The notes below the pieces were generated by a model. It ran no database searches. It had not been told where the DNA came from and saw only the letters and a program-made list of their open reading frames with translations. This document shows positions 1 to 9,339 of a DNA stretch of 64,000 nucleotides, piece by piece; position 1 is the first letter of the stretch; each line of letters starts with the position of its first letter. A program made the position numbers and the translations under genes. Source of the DNA: UBA4742 sp037138595 (lineage in GTDB: Bacteria > Actinomycetota > Acidimicrobiia > Acidimicrobiales > Acidimicrobilacustridaceae); NCBI GenBank assembly GCA_037138595.1, contig JBAXIB010000003.1, positions 89,302 to 153,301 on the forward strand, written 5' to 3'.

Positions 1-104
1 TCAAAACCCCCGTGACAACGGACGCCATTGGCAAAAAGTGGCGCTTCAATCGGGTGATCGGCCAAGAGTTCTGATTCGGTGAACTCAACCTGAAGCGTGG
101 TCAT
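1..104 (-). CDS. Unidentified protein, N-terminal fragment cut by window edge
   Basis: Only the first 34 codons are in the window. The ATG at 102-104 (minus) is preceded by AAAGGA at a good distance, so the start looks firm. The visible peptide begins MTTLQVEF and ends near a VRCHGGF segment; it is soluble and acidic with no signal peptide. It lies 88 bases downstream of the LLM oxidoreductase on the same strand and may be co-transcribed with it. I do not recognise the family from this fragment. Confidence 0.6.
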   Translation of the reverse strand, partial: MTTLQVEFTESELLADHPIEAPLFANGVRCHGGF

Positions 105-192
105 GGTTGTCCTTTCGCGATTTGGTCTGCGGTCCGAAGAGAGAAACGGTCTTCAAAGTCTACGCCCTGCGCATTTAAACAGCGCGTCGTGG

Positions 193-1095
193 TCAATTTT
201 CGAGGGGCTTTATCGCCTCGGCGACTTGTTCGAGTTCAACGGTCCATCCGGCTGGGCTCGGTTCGTGCACCGGAAGTACGACGAATTTCGATGCACCGGC
301 AGTAATCATCTTTTCAATAGCGATCCGCAACGCGGGCAGGCTGTCGGGCACGATGGTGTTCGGCTCGATTTCTGGTCGTCGGTGCGCGATGAACGCTGCC
401 ATGGCCGGCGGCATCGGACCGTTGCTATAGGCGATCACGGCACCAAAATGCTCAGGGTCGATCGACCGTTCGCCATCGGCAGCAACTTGGTTAATCGCAG
501 GAATCCCGGTTGCAATGTCTTCGGCGGTGCAAAACGATGGAAGCCAACCGTCGCCGATGCGTCCAACTCGCCGTACTTCAGCTGGAGCGATGCCCCCTAA
601 CCAGATCTCGATTGGTTGTTGGATTGGTTTTGGATTCACCGTGACTGCTGAATAGCGATAGAAGTCGCCCTCGTGATCGACCGAGTCCTCAGTCCAAAAT
701 CGACGCAAGAGCGGTACCACTTCGTTCATGATCTTGGCGCGAGCAGTGCGCTCGACGCCGAAGGCCTGCTGCTCATGGGGGTCGGCAACGCCAAGTCCAA
801 CCGCAGGGAGCAAACGCCCGTGCGAGAGTCGATCAAGCGTTGCGAGTTCTTGGGCGAGCAATACCGGATTTCGACCAGGGACTACCAGCACTGATGTGCC
901 CAATTTGAGCTTGGTAGTGCGAGCCGCAGCAAACGCGAGCGCGATGAGGGGGTCTGGCGCATCTCCACTAATTCGTTCGCTGAGCCACAGCGAGTCAAAC
1001 CCAAGGCGTTCGAGATCGTCGACGAACTGAGCAAACGAGGTGGCATCGTTGGTCATGGTCCGAGTTCCGAGCGCGAACCCGATTCGAATCTTCAT
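193..1095 (-). CDS. LLM class F420-dependent oxidoreductase
   Basis: A 300-residue luciferase-like monooxygenase-fold enzyme. The start MKIRIGFALG is the usual first beta strand of the barrel. Family features follow in order: the LGFDSLWLSER segment, the LGTSVLVVPGRNPVLLAQELATLD segment read in pieces, SHGRLLPAVGLG, and the late IEIWLGG strand. The reading frame continues upstream to 1296 but that part lacks family similarity. A TAACTT hexamer lies 7 bases before this ATG, which supports it. Members reduce or oxidise varied substrates with F420H2 or FMN; the substrate cannot be told from sequence. It is one of three LLM genes in the window. Confidence 0.88.
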   Translation of the reverse strand: MKIRIGFALGTRTMTNDATSFAQFVDDLERLGFDSLWLSERISGDAPDPLIALAFAAARTTKLKLGTSVLVVPGRNPVLLAQELATLDRLSHGRLLPAVGLGVADPHEQQAFGVERTARAKIMNEVVPLLRRFWTEDSVDHEGDFYRYSAVTVNPKPIQQPIEIWLGGIAPAEVRRVGRIGDGWLPSFCTAEDIATGIPAINQVAADGERSIDPEHFGAVIAYSNGPMPPAMAAFIAHRRPEIEPNTIVPDSLPALRIAIEKMITAGASKFVVLPVHEPSPAGWTVELEQVAEAIKPLEN

Positions 1096-1130
1096 GACGA
1101 TCAAGTTATCTGGCCGCCCAGCGCAACGAG

Positions 1131-1979
1131 TTAGTCGATTAACGCCTGAGCTTCTTGCACATTGATGACGACAGAACTTGAGCGGGTGATTGGTTGAAGG
1201 CTGCCGCCCGCTCCAGTGGACGCTGTCCACGATGTGACATAGGAGACAGTTGCGCTGATTGTTGGTTGTGATTTGGCTTGGTAGACGTGCGTGCATTCGC
1301 TGTGTTGGCCACTTGGTGGGAGGCGCAAGTCATAGGCAGTTCCGGGGCCATAACACTCGAGAGTTGTTCCATCGCCGAGGTTCCAGACAACAGTTGTTGG
1401 CGACGCCGTGACCGTTGAGGTAACACCATCGAGAGTCGCTGATGCGTGCAGTGGCTGCCATGGATCAGCAAGCCAGAGCCAGGTCGACACACCGACGAGT
1501 TGACTTACAGTCGTTGGTGGCGAAAGGGCGATGGTGGGGTTCGCGATCGACAGCAACTTGCGCGCTTGTGCGGCGGCTCGATCCGGAGTGTCGAGCCCGG
1601 CAAATGGATGAGCCGAGTCGTAGACGAAAACTTTTACGTAAACCACTGATCCGGATGAGTCCCAACAACGGAGCACCACGAGTTGTCCATCGCTCGGACG
1701 AATCGCACCAGCGGCGACATCGGCTACCGGAAGCGACTCGACCCCAATCGCGGCGTAATAGATGCACTCCCACGCGTGTGACCCGCCGCGACCCGATCGC
1801 CGAATTGAGCGAGAGCTGCCATCGGGATAACTGATGACGATGGCCTCGGGAGATCCGTTGTTGATTCCGCCGCTCGGGGTAGGTCCTGTGTGAACGGCAT
1901 TCACAGCACCGTCAGCCGGCAGGGTTACTCCAATGAGTGCTGCGCTCATGATCGTGAACGCTAAGAAGGTGCGAAGCAT
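1131..1979 (-). CDS. Secreted protein with signal peptide and PKD-like C-terminal region
   Basis: A 282-residue protein starting MLRTFLAFTIMSAALIGVTLPADGA, a clear signal peptide probably cut after the ADGA segment. The mature part has a pair of cysteines early on (WECIYY and LRCWDS) and a C-terminal region with VVWNLGDGTTLEC and SECTHVYQ, which resembles the WDFGDG...H.Y pattern of PKD folds. GGAGAG sits 5 bases before the ATG. The gene overlaps the end of the upstream lipoprotein gene by 19 bases, so the two are probably translated together at the cell surface. The function is unknown; a role in secretion or envelope assembly is only a guess from co-location. Confidence 0.75.
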   Translation of the reverse strand: MLRTFLAFTIMSAALIGVTLPADGAVNAVHTGPTPSGGINNGSPEAIVISYPDGSSRSIRRSGRGGSHAWECIYYAAIGVESLPVADVAAGAIRPSDGQLVVLRCWDSSGSVVYVKVFVYDSAHPFAGLDTPDRAAAQARKLLSIANPTIALSPPTTVSQLVGVSTWLWLADPWQPLHASATLDGVTSTVTASPTTVVWNLGDGTTLECYGPGTAYDLRLPPSGQHSECTHVYQAKSQPTISATVSYVTSWTASTGAGGSLQPITRSSSVVINVQEAQALID

Positions 1980-2638
1980 GGGTTCTCTCCAGGAGTTTCG
2001 TTTTGTATTCGGAGTTCGCTGACGAGCCAGTGCCCGTCGACTTGGCGGAGGCTTCCGAGAATCTCTTGGGTCATGACGTCGCCGTTCACGACTTGGCCAG
2101 TCGCGGCACGAATGGTCTCGCCATCGTCGAAGGCGCAGTCAGCGACGCCGGCGATTCCATCGCGAAGGCTGATAAAGCTTGCTCGGTGCCGATAGTGGGA
2201 ATGTTTCGGGAGGCGGCTGATGGTCCCGTTTGATTTGTTGATGTTGATTGAAGCAGTGATTTCGCTGAGCGCGGTCCCGATGGCGACGTGCTTGAGCTCG
2301 GGAAAATCGGGGTTGGGAGGACTATTGGCGCTAAGCCAAACCTGCCAAAACGCTTGATAGGCATTGAGCACGGCGGTTTCGGTCGACTGTTCGCGTGGCA
2401 GCGCGAGATTGGTCGGGCTGGTGTGGCCCGCCGGGTTCGTTGGATCGGTGCCAATAGTGGGCTCGGTCTGGGTTTGGTCGGCTAGGGATCTGGCGTTGTC
2501 GGCTTTCGAACCATTTGGCGAGCATCCAGTGGCAAGGCCGATGACGAGCGCACCGGCGATTGCACAGACCACGAGAGGCGTGACAACCGGCCCTGGCATG
2601 AGGTGCGGGTGTTGTCGTTGGTGAGGTTGGTTTTGCAT
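1961..2638 (-). CDS. Putative lipoprotein, NTF2-like
   Basis: From the ATG at 2638 this is a 225-residue protein. GGGAG nine bases upstream decides this start over upstream and downstream ATGs. A hydrophobic stretch ends in the lipobox LATGC, so the protein is probably lipidated and anchored outside. A Thr/Pro-rich linker follows, then a globular region (AVLNAYQAFWQVWL ... RQVDGHWLVSELRI) that looks like the SnoaL/NTF2-like stalk domains common in actinobacterial lipoproteins. It overlaps the start of the PKD-like secreted protein. No enzymatic residues are evident. Confidence 0.7.
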   Translation of the reverse strand: MQNQPHQRQHPHLMPGPVVTPLVVCAIAGALVIGLATGCSPNGSKADNARSLADQTQTEPTIGTDPTNPAGHTSPTNLALPREQSTETAVLNAYQAFWQVWLSANSPPNPDFPELKHVAIGTALSEITASININKSNGTISRLPKHSHYRHRASFISLRDGIAGVADCAFDDGETIRAATGQVVNGDVMTQEILGSLRQVDGHWLVSELRIQNETPGENPCFAPS

Positions 2639-2858
2639 GCGCTGTAACTCCCGCGGCGGTCCCGGAAGGAGGAAAGAGCAATCGCGAGGGTCGGTCGAGA
2701 TCATCTGATCTGGCTGGCGATAGAGATAGGTGGCCTCGACCGACCGACGCAATGTGGGCTCCGCCGCCCAGTGATCGTGACCGTAGAACGTTGACTGCAG
2801 CCGAGCAAGGGCTTGGAGCAATTCGACGGAATCGATCGTGAGATGTCACGTCAGCGCG

Positions 2859-2864
2859 TAGATT
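2859..2864 (+). promoter_or_regulatory. TAGATT, probable -10 of leaderless SDR gene
   Basis: Eight bases before ATG 2873 with no ribosome site; used to choose that start. Confidence 0.45.
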
Positions 2865-2872
2865 CGTGGCTC

Positions 2873-3658
2873 ATGGCGCAACTCACCAACGATCCAATTG
2901 ACCCAACTGCAGCATTTCGCCTCGATGGGAAAGTAGCGATCGTTACCGGAGCATCGAGCGGCCTCGGATCACGATTTTCCCAGGTGCTTCATGCTGCCGG
3001 TGCAACCGTTGTCGCGACCGCTCGTCGCCAAGATCGACTCGACACGCTTGTATCGTCGTTGCCGAGAGCGGTTTCAGTGGTCTGCGATGTCTCAGTCGAT
3101 GAAGACCTTGAGCGTCTCGTCGATTCGACAGTTGAGCGCTTCGGTCAGATTGATGTGTTAGTAAACAATGCTGGAATAGCCAACCAAATTGCTGCTGAAG
3201 ATGAATCCGTTGACGACTTCCGACGCGTGGTTGACGTCAATTTGAACGCGTTATTTCTGCTGAGTCAGCTTGCCGGTCGTCACATGATTGAGCGCGGCGA
3301 TGGGTCAATCGTCAATATCACGTCGATGCTGGGACTTGTAGCTTCGGCACCGATCAAACAGGCGAGCTATACCGCGTCGAAAGGGGCAGTGGTGAACTTA
3401 ACTCGCGAGCTGGGCACACAATGGGCCCGAAAAGGCATACGGGTGAATGCCATCGCTCCGGGTTGGTTTCCCAGTGAGATGACTGGCGACATGTTCGAAG
3501 ATGAATCGTCTTTGGCGTATGTGCGTCGAAATACGCCCATGGCCCGACCAGGCCAAGCCCACGAACTTGACGGCGTATTGCTCTTTCTTGCAAGCCCGGC
3601 GAGTAGCTACGTGACGGGTCAGACGATCGTGGTTGACGGAGGCTGGACAGCACGTTGA
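2873..3658 (+). CDS. SDR family NAD(P)-dependent oxidoreductase
   Basis: A classical short-chain dehydrogenase of 261 residues. It shows the dinucleotide motif TGASSGLG, the NNAGIA motif, the catalytic Ser in ITSMLG, YTASK with the Tyr/Lys pair, and the C-terminal VTGQTIVVDGG segment. Upstream in-frame ATGs at 2813 and 2843 exist; I prefer 2873 because it gives the usual SDR length and has TAGATT 8 bases before it with no Shine-Dalgarno. It is transcribed away from the lipoprotein gene. The substrate is unknown; a 3-oxoacyl or alcohol reductase role is typical of the group. Confidence 0.85.
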   Translation: MAQLTNDPIDPTAAFRLDGKVAIVTGASSGLGSRFSQVLHAAGATVVATARRQDRLDTLVSSLPRAVSVVCDVSVDEDLERLVDSTVERFGQIDVLVNNAGIANQIAAEDESVDDFRRVVDVNLNALFLLSQLAGRHMIERGDGSIVNITSMLGLVASAPIKQASYTASKGAVVNLTRELGTQWARKGIRVNAIAPGWFPSEMTGDMFEDESSLAYVRRNTPMARPGQAHELDGVLLFLASPASSYVTGQTIVVDGGWTAR

Positions 3659-3663
3659 TGCCG

Positions 3664-4536
3664 CTATCCCCAGAACTGCCCTAACGGATCGTCGTCGATC
3701 AGTGCGAGTAACCCAGCGAGATCTGCAGTTCGCTCGAACCCACTAACGCCATGCCACCGATCGCGATGGTCGGCATAGTGCAGCGACCATGCTCCGTGTG
3801 TAGGCAACCACCGCAATTGCGCAATGCGAGACTCAAGCCAGTTTGACTGATCGTTTTTCGGATACAGGGCTCGCAATTGTTCGGTGATAGTGATCGATAA
3901 TCCACGCCGTTGCACAACGATGCGCACATCATGCGGATCGACTTGATCAGGATCGTGACGCGATTCACATCGCCCAGCCCACTGTTCGACTTGGCTGAGC
4001 GCGCTTGTTGGCATTGAACGCTGGGTAGACGGTTGGTTGTCTCGCGACGGCCGTTTAGCGAATGACTGGCGGGCCGGCGATGGTGACGAGCGCAATTCGT
4101 CGAGTTGTACATCAAAGGCGAGTCGGACGAATGTGCTGCCGCGTCCACCAAGTTGGTTGGCCAGAAGACGGGCCAAGCCCGTAATGGCATCCATCGTGCC
4201 GAATAAGACAGTCCAAGGGTCGCTGCGGCGTAGCCGAGCCATCGACGCGCCGCCGCCATGGACGACAACGGCATCTTCGATCATGCAGGCTCGTGCTTGG
4301 TCAACTGGCTTGCCACTAGCTAAATCAAGGTGAGCAAGGACGAGAGTGGAAAGTTCGAATGGCGTCGCCGCGATGTTGCGAGTCAGTGCAACCTCGGCGA
4401 GCGCAGCGACCGCAGCGCCATGTTCAACGATCTCCTGATGCAGGTCGTCTTCAGTGAACGGAACTCGCACACGTTGTTGGGGGTGTGAAGGAAGTTCGTC
4501 GGCTTGACGTTCGAGTATGGCGAGCAACACGGTCAC
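3664..4536 (-). CDS. Uncharacterised protein with DUF3024-like C-terminus
   Basis: A 290-residue soluble protein starting at GTG, with TACTTT 6 bases before it. The N-terminal 150 residues are helical and rich in Ala/Leu; I recognise no family there. A low-complexity Ser/Arg/Gln linker follows. The last 90 residues (VRIVVQRRGLSITI, IAQLRW, GAWSLHYADHRDRWHGV) resemble DUF3024, a small beta-rich domain of unknown function with the same Trp-Ser/Thr-Leu and Asn/Asp-Arg-Trp-His pattern. It converges with the SDR, five bases apart. The role is unknown. Confidence 0.6.
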   Translation of the reverse strand: MTVLLAILERQADELPSHPQQRVRVPFTEDDLHQEIVEHGAAVAALAEVALTRNIAATPFELSTLVLAHLDLASGKPVDQARACMIEDAVVVHGGGASMARLRRSDPWTVLFGTMDAITGLARLLANQLGGRGSTFVRLAFDVQLDELRSSPSPARQSFAKRPSRDNQPSTQRSMPTSALSQVEQWAGRCESRHDPDQVDPHDVRIVVQRRGLSITITEQLRALYPKNDQSNWLESRIAQLRWLPTHGAWSLHYADHRDRWHGVSGFERTADLAGLLALIDDDPLGQFWG

Positions 4537-4656
4537 CTAGCCAAAGTAGCGAACGGCTGCGACAGATTGGGGCATGGTCGAACGAAGTCGGAAGGTCAAC
4601 ACATGATGTCACCATTACAGTCCTCAATAAGTAATCGCCGACAAGGGAGTATGTCG

Positions 4657-6189
4657 ATGAAGGTCGCACTCACAATTCGAGACCACTTCGAACGGGCGAC
4701 GCTCATCTATGGCGAGCGGGTCGCGGTGCTCGACGAGCCGATGCAACCTGCCGAGTCGCTCGGCCAAATCACGTATCGAGACATTGACGAACTGGCTCAA
4801 GCGCAAGCGGCACGTCTTGATCAAGTCGGTGTTGGTCATGGGGATCGAGTGGCGATCGTGTCGCAAAATTCGGCGCGGATGCTGGCAGGTTTCTATGGCG
4901 TCAGCGGGTGGGGACGGGTGTATGTGCCGATTAACTTCCGCCTGTCGAGCCATGAGATTCAGTTCATCGTCGAAAACTGCGGCGCGCGTGTGCTGCTTTT
5001 TGATCCCGAACTCGCCGACTTGGTCTCGAACATCGAATGTGAGCACAAGTGGATGCTCGGCCGAGATGACGATCAGATTTATCATCGAGGTGCGCAGCCA
5101 TGGCCGTGGGAACCCGACGAGGATGCCATTGCGACGGTGAACTACACCTCGGGCACTACCGCGCACCCCAAAGGTGTGCAGATGACCCACCGCAATTTGT
5201 GGATTAATGCGACGACATTCGCGCTGCACGCCGGTATCAATGATCGTGATGTCTACTTGCATACGTTGCCGATGTTCCATTGCAACGGGTGGGGGCTTCC
5301 CTATGCAGTGACGGGGATGGGGGCAAAGCACGTTGTGCTGCGCCAAGTAGACGGCAAAGAGATTTTGCGGCGGGTTGACGCAGAAGGTGTCACGTTGCTC
5401 TGCGGAGCCCCAGCCGTTGTGGCGGCAATTCTTGAAGCGGCTTCAAATTGGGACGGGCCGATTCCGGGAGCGGGTCGCACGCGCATGGTGGTCGCGGGTG
5501 CGCCACCACCAACCAAGACCATTGAGCGGGTCGAGCGCGAATTGAATTGGGAATTCATCCAAATTTATGGACTCACTGAAACTGCCCCGCTACTCACGAT
5601 GAACCGAACTCGAAGCGAGTGGGACGGTCTGACTCCAACTGAACGAGCCATAAATCTCGGGCGAGCTGGTGCGCCAGCGATCGGCGTCACTATCGCGATA
5701 GACGATCACGGGGAAATCCTGGCTCGTTCGAATGTCGTGCTCGAAAGTTATTTCGATAATCCCGAGGGAACTGAAGCCGCGCTTCACGATGATTGGTTTC
5801 ATACCGGCGATGGCGGGAGCCTCAGTGACGACGGCTACTTGACCATTACTGATCGCAAAAAAGACGTCATCATCTCGGGTGGCGAGAACGTGTCATCGAT
5901 CGAAGTGGAGGATCGCATCTTTACCCACCCGGCGGTGGCTGAGGTGGCCGTCATCGGCATCCCGGACGAAAAGTGGGGCGAGACGGTCATTGCGCTGGTG
6001 GTGCTCAACCCTGGAGCGAGCCTTACCGAACAAGAACTGATTGATCATTGTCGATCCGAAATGGCTCATTACAAATGTCCAACGCGGGTTGAGTTTCGGG
6101 ACGAATTGGCCCGAACGGTGACCGGTAAATTACAAAAATTCAAGTTGCGACAGCCCTATTGGGACGGGCTCGGCAAACAAATCAACTGA
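4657..6189 (+). CDS. Acyl-CoA synthetase, AMP-binding family
   Basis: A 510-residue adenylate-forming enzyme that activates a carboxylic acid with ATP and CoA. The P-loop-like motif YTSGTTAHPKG lies near residue 163, the GLTETAP motif near 300, TGDGG and DRKKDVIISGGENV near 385-410, and the C-terminal catalytic lysine in GKLQKFKLR near 489. GGGAG seven bases before the ATG at 4657 decides the start over the longer frame from 4504. The nearest relatives are medium-chain fatty acyl-CoA or dimethylsulfoniopropionate-type ligases; the exact acid is not readable. The ABC-F gene follows 43 bases later. Confidence 0.88.
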   Translation: MKVALTIRDHFERATLIYGERVAVLDEPMQPAESLGQITYRDIDELAQAQAARLDQVGVGHGDRVAIVSQNSARMLAGFYGVSGWGRVYVPINFRLSSHEIQFIVENCGARVLLFDPELADLVSNIECEHKWMLGRDDDQIYHRGAQPWPWEPDEDAIATVNYTSGTTAHPKGVQMTHRNLWINATTFALHAGINDRDVYLHTLPMFHCNGWGLPYAVTGMGAKHVVLRQVDGKEILRRVDAEGVTLLCGAPAVVAAILEAASNWDGPIPGAGRTRMVVAGAPPPTKTIERVERELNWEFIQIYGLTETAPLLTMNRTRSEWDGLTPTERAINLGRAGAPAIGVTIAIDDHGEILARSNVVLESYFDNPEGTEAALHDDWFHTGDGGSLSDDGYLTITDRKKDVIISGGENVSSIEVEDRIFTHPAVAEVAVIGIPDEKWGETVIALVVLNPGASLTEQELIDHCRSEMAHYKCPTRVEFRDELARTVTGKLQKFKLRQPYWDGLGKQIN

Positions 6190-6232
6190 CCCGAATAGGA
6201 ACCGGAGCCACCAGCGGCCACACTGGTCGGCC

Positions 6233-7840
6233 ATGTTGCAGGTGCGCGAACTTTCCGTTGAAGTTGGAGGAGTAGTCACGCTGGCGAACGCCAGCTTCAC
6301 CGTGCGCGCCGGTGACAAAGTCGGCATTACTGGTCGAAATGGTGCCGGCAAAACCACGCTGCTACGAGTCTTGTCGGGCGAGACAACCCCATTTCGCGGG
6401 GTCGTGAATATAACAGGCGGGCTGGGTTACCTCTCGCAGGATCCACGGGTTGATCAAACCGACGAACATCAAACTGCGTTGAGTCATGTGCTGTCGGGTC
6501 GTGAATTTGATCAAGCAGCGACGCGATTAGAAAAGTTACGGATCGAACTTGAAGCCGATCCGACCGAACAAAATATCGAGCGCTATACCAAAGCCGAAGA
6601 GCGGTTCCGGATCGACGGCGGATACGCCGCTGAAAGTGAAGCCCACCGATTAGCAGACGGGCTTGGGCTGACGAAGGGCCGATTGGTCTTGCCGCTGGGC
6701 GCGCTCAGTGGCGGCGAGCGTCGCCGGGTTGAATTGGCGCGAATTCTGTTTGCCGGGAGCGACGTGCTCCTGCTGGACGAGCCGACAAACCACCTCGACA
6801 GCGATGCCAAGACTTGGTTACTTGACTACATCCGTCGATATCGCGGCGCATTGATCGTCATCAGTCATGACCTTGAATTGCTCGATGAATCAATCACCCG
6901 GGTGATGCACCTCGAACGCTACGGAAATGACGATACGGGAACGGTCGCAGAGTATCGGGGGACTTACTCGCAATACCTAGCGGGCCGTGAGCGCGATGAA
7001 CTGCAACTCACTCGCCAATCCGATCGCGAACAAGCCGAAATCAAACGCCTCACGACGTTGGCGGATTCGATGCGAGGCCAGACGGCTAAACGGGCACGTA
7101 CCGCGAAATCGATCGACACTCGCGCCGCGAAACTCGAAGATGCGGCGGTAGAAGGTCCGGCCAAACGACGCCAAATCAGTGTGCGATTTCCGGAACCGCC
7201 GCCGTCGGGGCGAGTCGTCCTTGAGGTAGAAGATCTCGCTCGTTCATACGGATCGGTGGACGTATTTGACTCAGTCAGTTTCACCGTCGAACGCGGTGAG
7301 CGACTGTTGGTTATGGGTTTCAACGGTGCGGGCAAGACGTCATTGCTGCGGATCCTCGCCGGCGTCGTTCCCCCCGATTTGGGTACGTTGCGCTATGGGC
7401 ACCAGGTCGATCATGGCTACTACGCCCAAGAACACGACATGCTCGATCCGTCTCGATCATTGATCGAGCAGATGCGTGAGCATGCGACAATTCCCGATAC
7501 GGAAATTCGTGCCCTGCTCGGTATGTTCGGTCTCAATGGTGACATCGTTTTTCGGCCCGCCGGAACATTGTCGGGTGGCGAGAAGACCAAATTGGTCCTG
7601 TCGCAATTGGTAGCGGGTAGTCACAATTTGTTGTTCCTCGATGAGCCGACGAACAACTTGGATCCCGGGTCGCGAATCGCCACCGCAGAAGCGTTGGCCG
7701 CCTGGCCCGGCACCATGATTATCGTCAGCCATGATCGAGAGTTCGTCGAGGCGCTGAGCCCAGATCGTGTCCTGACGATGCCCGAAGGCGATCTCGACTA
7801 TTGGGAAGACAGCCTGCTCGACCTCGTTGCGATGGCCTAA
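6233..7840 (+). CDS. ABC-F family ATP-binding protein
   Basis: A 535-residue protein with two ABC ATPase domains and no membrane segments, the hallmark of ribosome-associated ABC-F factors. Domain 1 has Walker A GRNGAGKTT near residue 33, signature LSGGERRRVE near 158 and Walker B LLLDEPTNHLD near 178. A charged linker rich in Arg/Lys lies near 240-310. Domain 2 has GFNGAGKTS near 361, LSGGEKTK near 445 and LFLDEPTNNLD near 467. Known members act at the ribosomal E site in translation control or antibiotic protection. Nothing nearby points to a resistance role, so a housekeeping translation factor is more likely. Confidence 0.88.
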   Translation: MLQVRELSVEVGGVVTLANASFTVRAGDKVGITGRNGAGKTTLLRVLSGETTPFRGVVNITGGLGYLSQDPRVDQTDEHQTALSHVLSGREFDQAATRLEKLRIELEADPTEQNIERYTKAEERFRIDGGYAAESEAHRLADGLGLTKGRLVLPLGALSGGERRRVELARILFAGSDVLLLDEPTNHLDSDAKTWLLDYIRRYRGALIVISHDLELLDESITRVMHLERYGNDDTGTVAEYRGTYSQYLAGRERDELQLTRQSDREQAEIKRLTTLADSMRGQTAKRARTAKSIDTRAAKLEDAAVEGPAKRRQISVRFPEPPPSGRVVLEVEDLARSYGSVDVFDSVSFTVERGERLLVMGFNGAGKTSLLRILAGVVPPDLGTLRYGHQVDHGYYAQEHDMLDPSRSLIEQMREHATIPDTEIRALLGMFGLNGDIVFRPAGTLSGGEKTKLVLSQLVAGSHNLLFLDEPTNNLDPGSRIATAEALAAWPGTMIIVSHDREFVEALSPDRVLTMPEGDLDYWEDSLLDLVAMA

Positions 7841-7886
7841 ACCGATACGGTCAGATTCGTGAATGCCTCGGCGAGCGAACCCTGGT

Positions 7887-7920
7887 GTTGGAAAGCGGGT
7901 TGGAAAGCGGGTTGGAAAGC
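7887..7920. repeat. Three tandem copies of a 12-base unit
   Basis: The unit GTTGGAAAGCGG is present at 7887 and 7899, with a third, slightly incomplete copy from 7911. It lies in the 5' leader of the fumarase gene, directly before its ribosome binding site. Confidence 0.85.
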
Positions 7921-7947
7921 CCTCCACGCGGCGCCAAAGGAGAGACT

Positions 7948-9339
7948 GTGAAACGGATCGAACGCGATTCCCTGGGCGAGGTCGAAGTGCCCGCTAATGC
8001 CCGTTATGGGCCGCAAACGCAACGAGCGGTTGCGAATTTTCCGATTTCCGGTGTCTCGATTGAACCAGGGCTCATCCATGCGTTGGGACTCATCAAGGCA
8101 GAAGCTGCACGAGTGAACGCCGAACTCGACGGCGTTCCCAGGGTCGATGCTCGACTCGGCGGTGCAATTGCCGAGGCGGCGGACCAAGTTGCCGATGGTC
8201 AATGGGATCTTGAGTTTCCGGTCGATAGTTTTCAAACCGGGTCCGGCACTTCGTCAAACATGAACGCGAACGAGGTCATCGCGTCGATTGCTAACGACCT
8301 GTTGAGCGAATCCGAAACGGTCCACCCGAACGACCATGTGAATGCTTCGCAGTCGTCGAATGACGTGTTTCCGTCGGCGATCCATCTGGCAGCGCTCATT
8401 GCGATAACCGCTGGACTCTTGCCGGCACTCAGACACCTTGAAGCGTCACTGCGGCGGAAACAATTGGCGTTTGCCGACGTAGTGAAAGCGGGTCGGACGC
8501 ACTTAATGGATGCCACCCCGATCATGCTTGGCCAAGAGTTTGGCGGCTACGCCGCTCAAATTGGACAAAACATTGACCGGCTTACCGAGGTTCTCGAGCG
8601 ACTTGGCGAACTTCCGCTCGGTGGAACTGCCGTCGGAACGGGCATCAACGCGCCGCCCGAGTTTGCTGGCGCGGTGATCGCTCGGTTGATTGTCCGAACC
8701 AACGGACTGCCACTGGCCGAGGCCAAAGACCATTTCGCTGCCCAAGGGGCCCGAGATGCCCTGGTCGAAACCTCCGGGCACCTGCGAACGTTGGCGGTTG
8801 GCCTCATAAAGATCGCAAATGACGTGCGATGGATGGGGAGCGGCCCGCACTCGGGTCTCAATGAGTTGCGACTGCCCGCGTTGCAACCAGGAAGTTCAAT
8901 TATGCCGGGCAAGGTCAATCCGGTCATGGCCGAGGTGGTAACTCAAGTGGGGGCGCAAGTCATTGGCAATGACGTTGCGGTGACCTTTGGTGGTTCGCAA
9001 GGGTCCTTTGAATTGAACACGTTCATGCCGTTAATTGCCCGCAACGTGCTTGAGTCAATCCGCTTGCTTAGCAACGTCGTGCGATTGTTTGCCGACCATT
9101 GCATCGATGGACTCGAAGCCAACGTCGAACGCATGCGAACGATGGCCGAAGCATCGTCGGCGATCGGAACCGTTTTGACTGGCCAATTCGGGTATGAAAA
9201 AACGGCTGAGATTCTGGAGGAATCGACTCGTACCGGACAAACCATTCGCGCCGTGGTGGTTGCCAACGGATTGATGTCCGAAACCGAGGCTGCCTCGCTG
9301 CTCAACGTCGATGCAATGACGCGTGGTTGGACCGACTAA
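7948..9339 (+). CDS. fumC: Class II fumarate hydratase
   Basis: A 463-residue enzyme interconverting fumarate and malate in the TCA cycle. It carries TGSGTSSNMNANE near residue 97, GRTHLMDATP near 180 and the fumarase/aspartase signature GSSIMPGKVNPVMAE near 314, with the catalytic Ser in that loop. The frame is open from 7801, but GTG at 7948 is preceded by AAAGGAGAG at ideal spacing and matches the family's N-terminus. The leader contains a short tandem repeat. The gene converges with the thioredoxin-like gene with no gap. Confidence 0.95.
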   Translation: MKRIERDSLGEVEVPANARYGPQTQRAVANFPISGVSIEPGLIHALGLIKAEAARVNAELDGVPRVDARLGGAIAEAADQVADGQWDLEFPVDSFQTGSGTSSNMNANEVIASIANDLLSESETVHPNDHVNASQSSNDVFPSAIHLAALIAITAGLLPALRHLEASLRRKQLAFADVVKAGRTHLMDATPIMLGQEFGGYAAQIGQNIDRLTEVLERLGELPLGGTAVGTGINAPPEFAGAVIARLIVRTNGLPLAEAKDHFAAQGARDALVETSGHLRTLAVGLIKIANDVRWMGSGPHSGLNELRLPALQPGSSIMPGKVNPVMAEVVTQVGAQVIGNDVAVTFGGSQGSFELNTFMPLIARNVLESIRLLSNVVRLFADHCIDGLEANVERMRTMAEASSAIGTVLTGQFGYEKTAEILEESTRTGQTIRAVVVANGLMSETEAASLLNVDAMTRGWTD

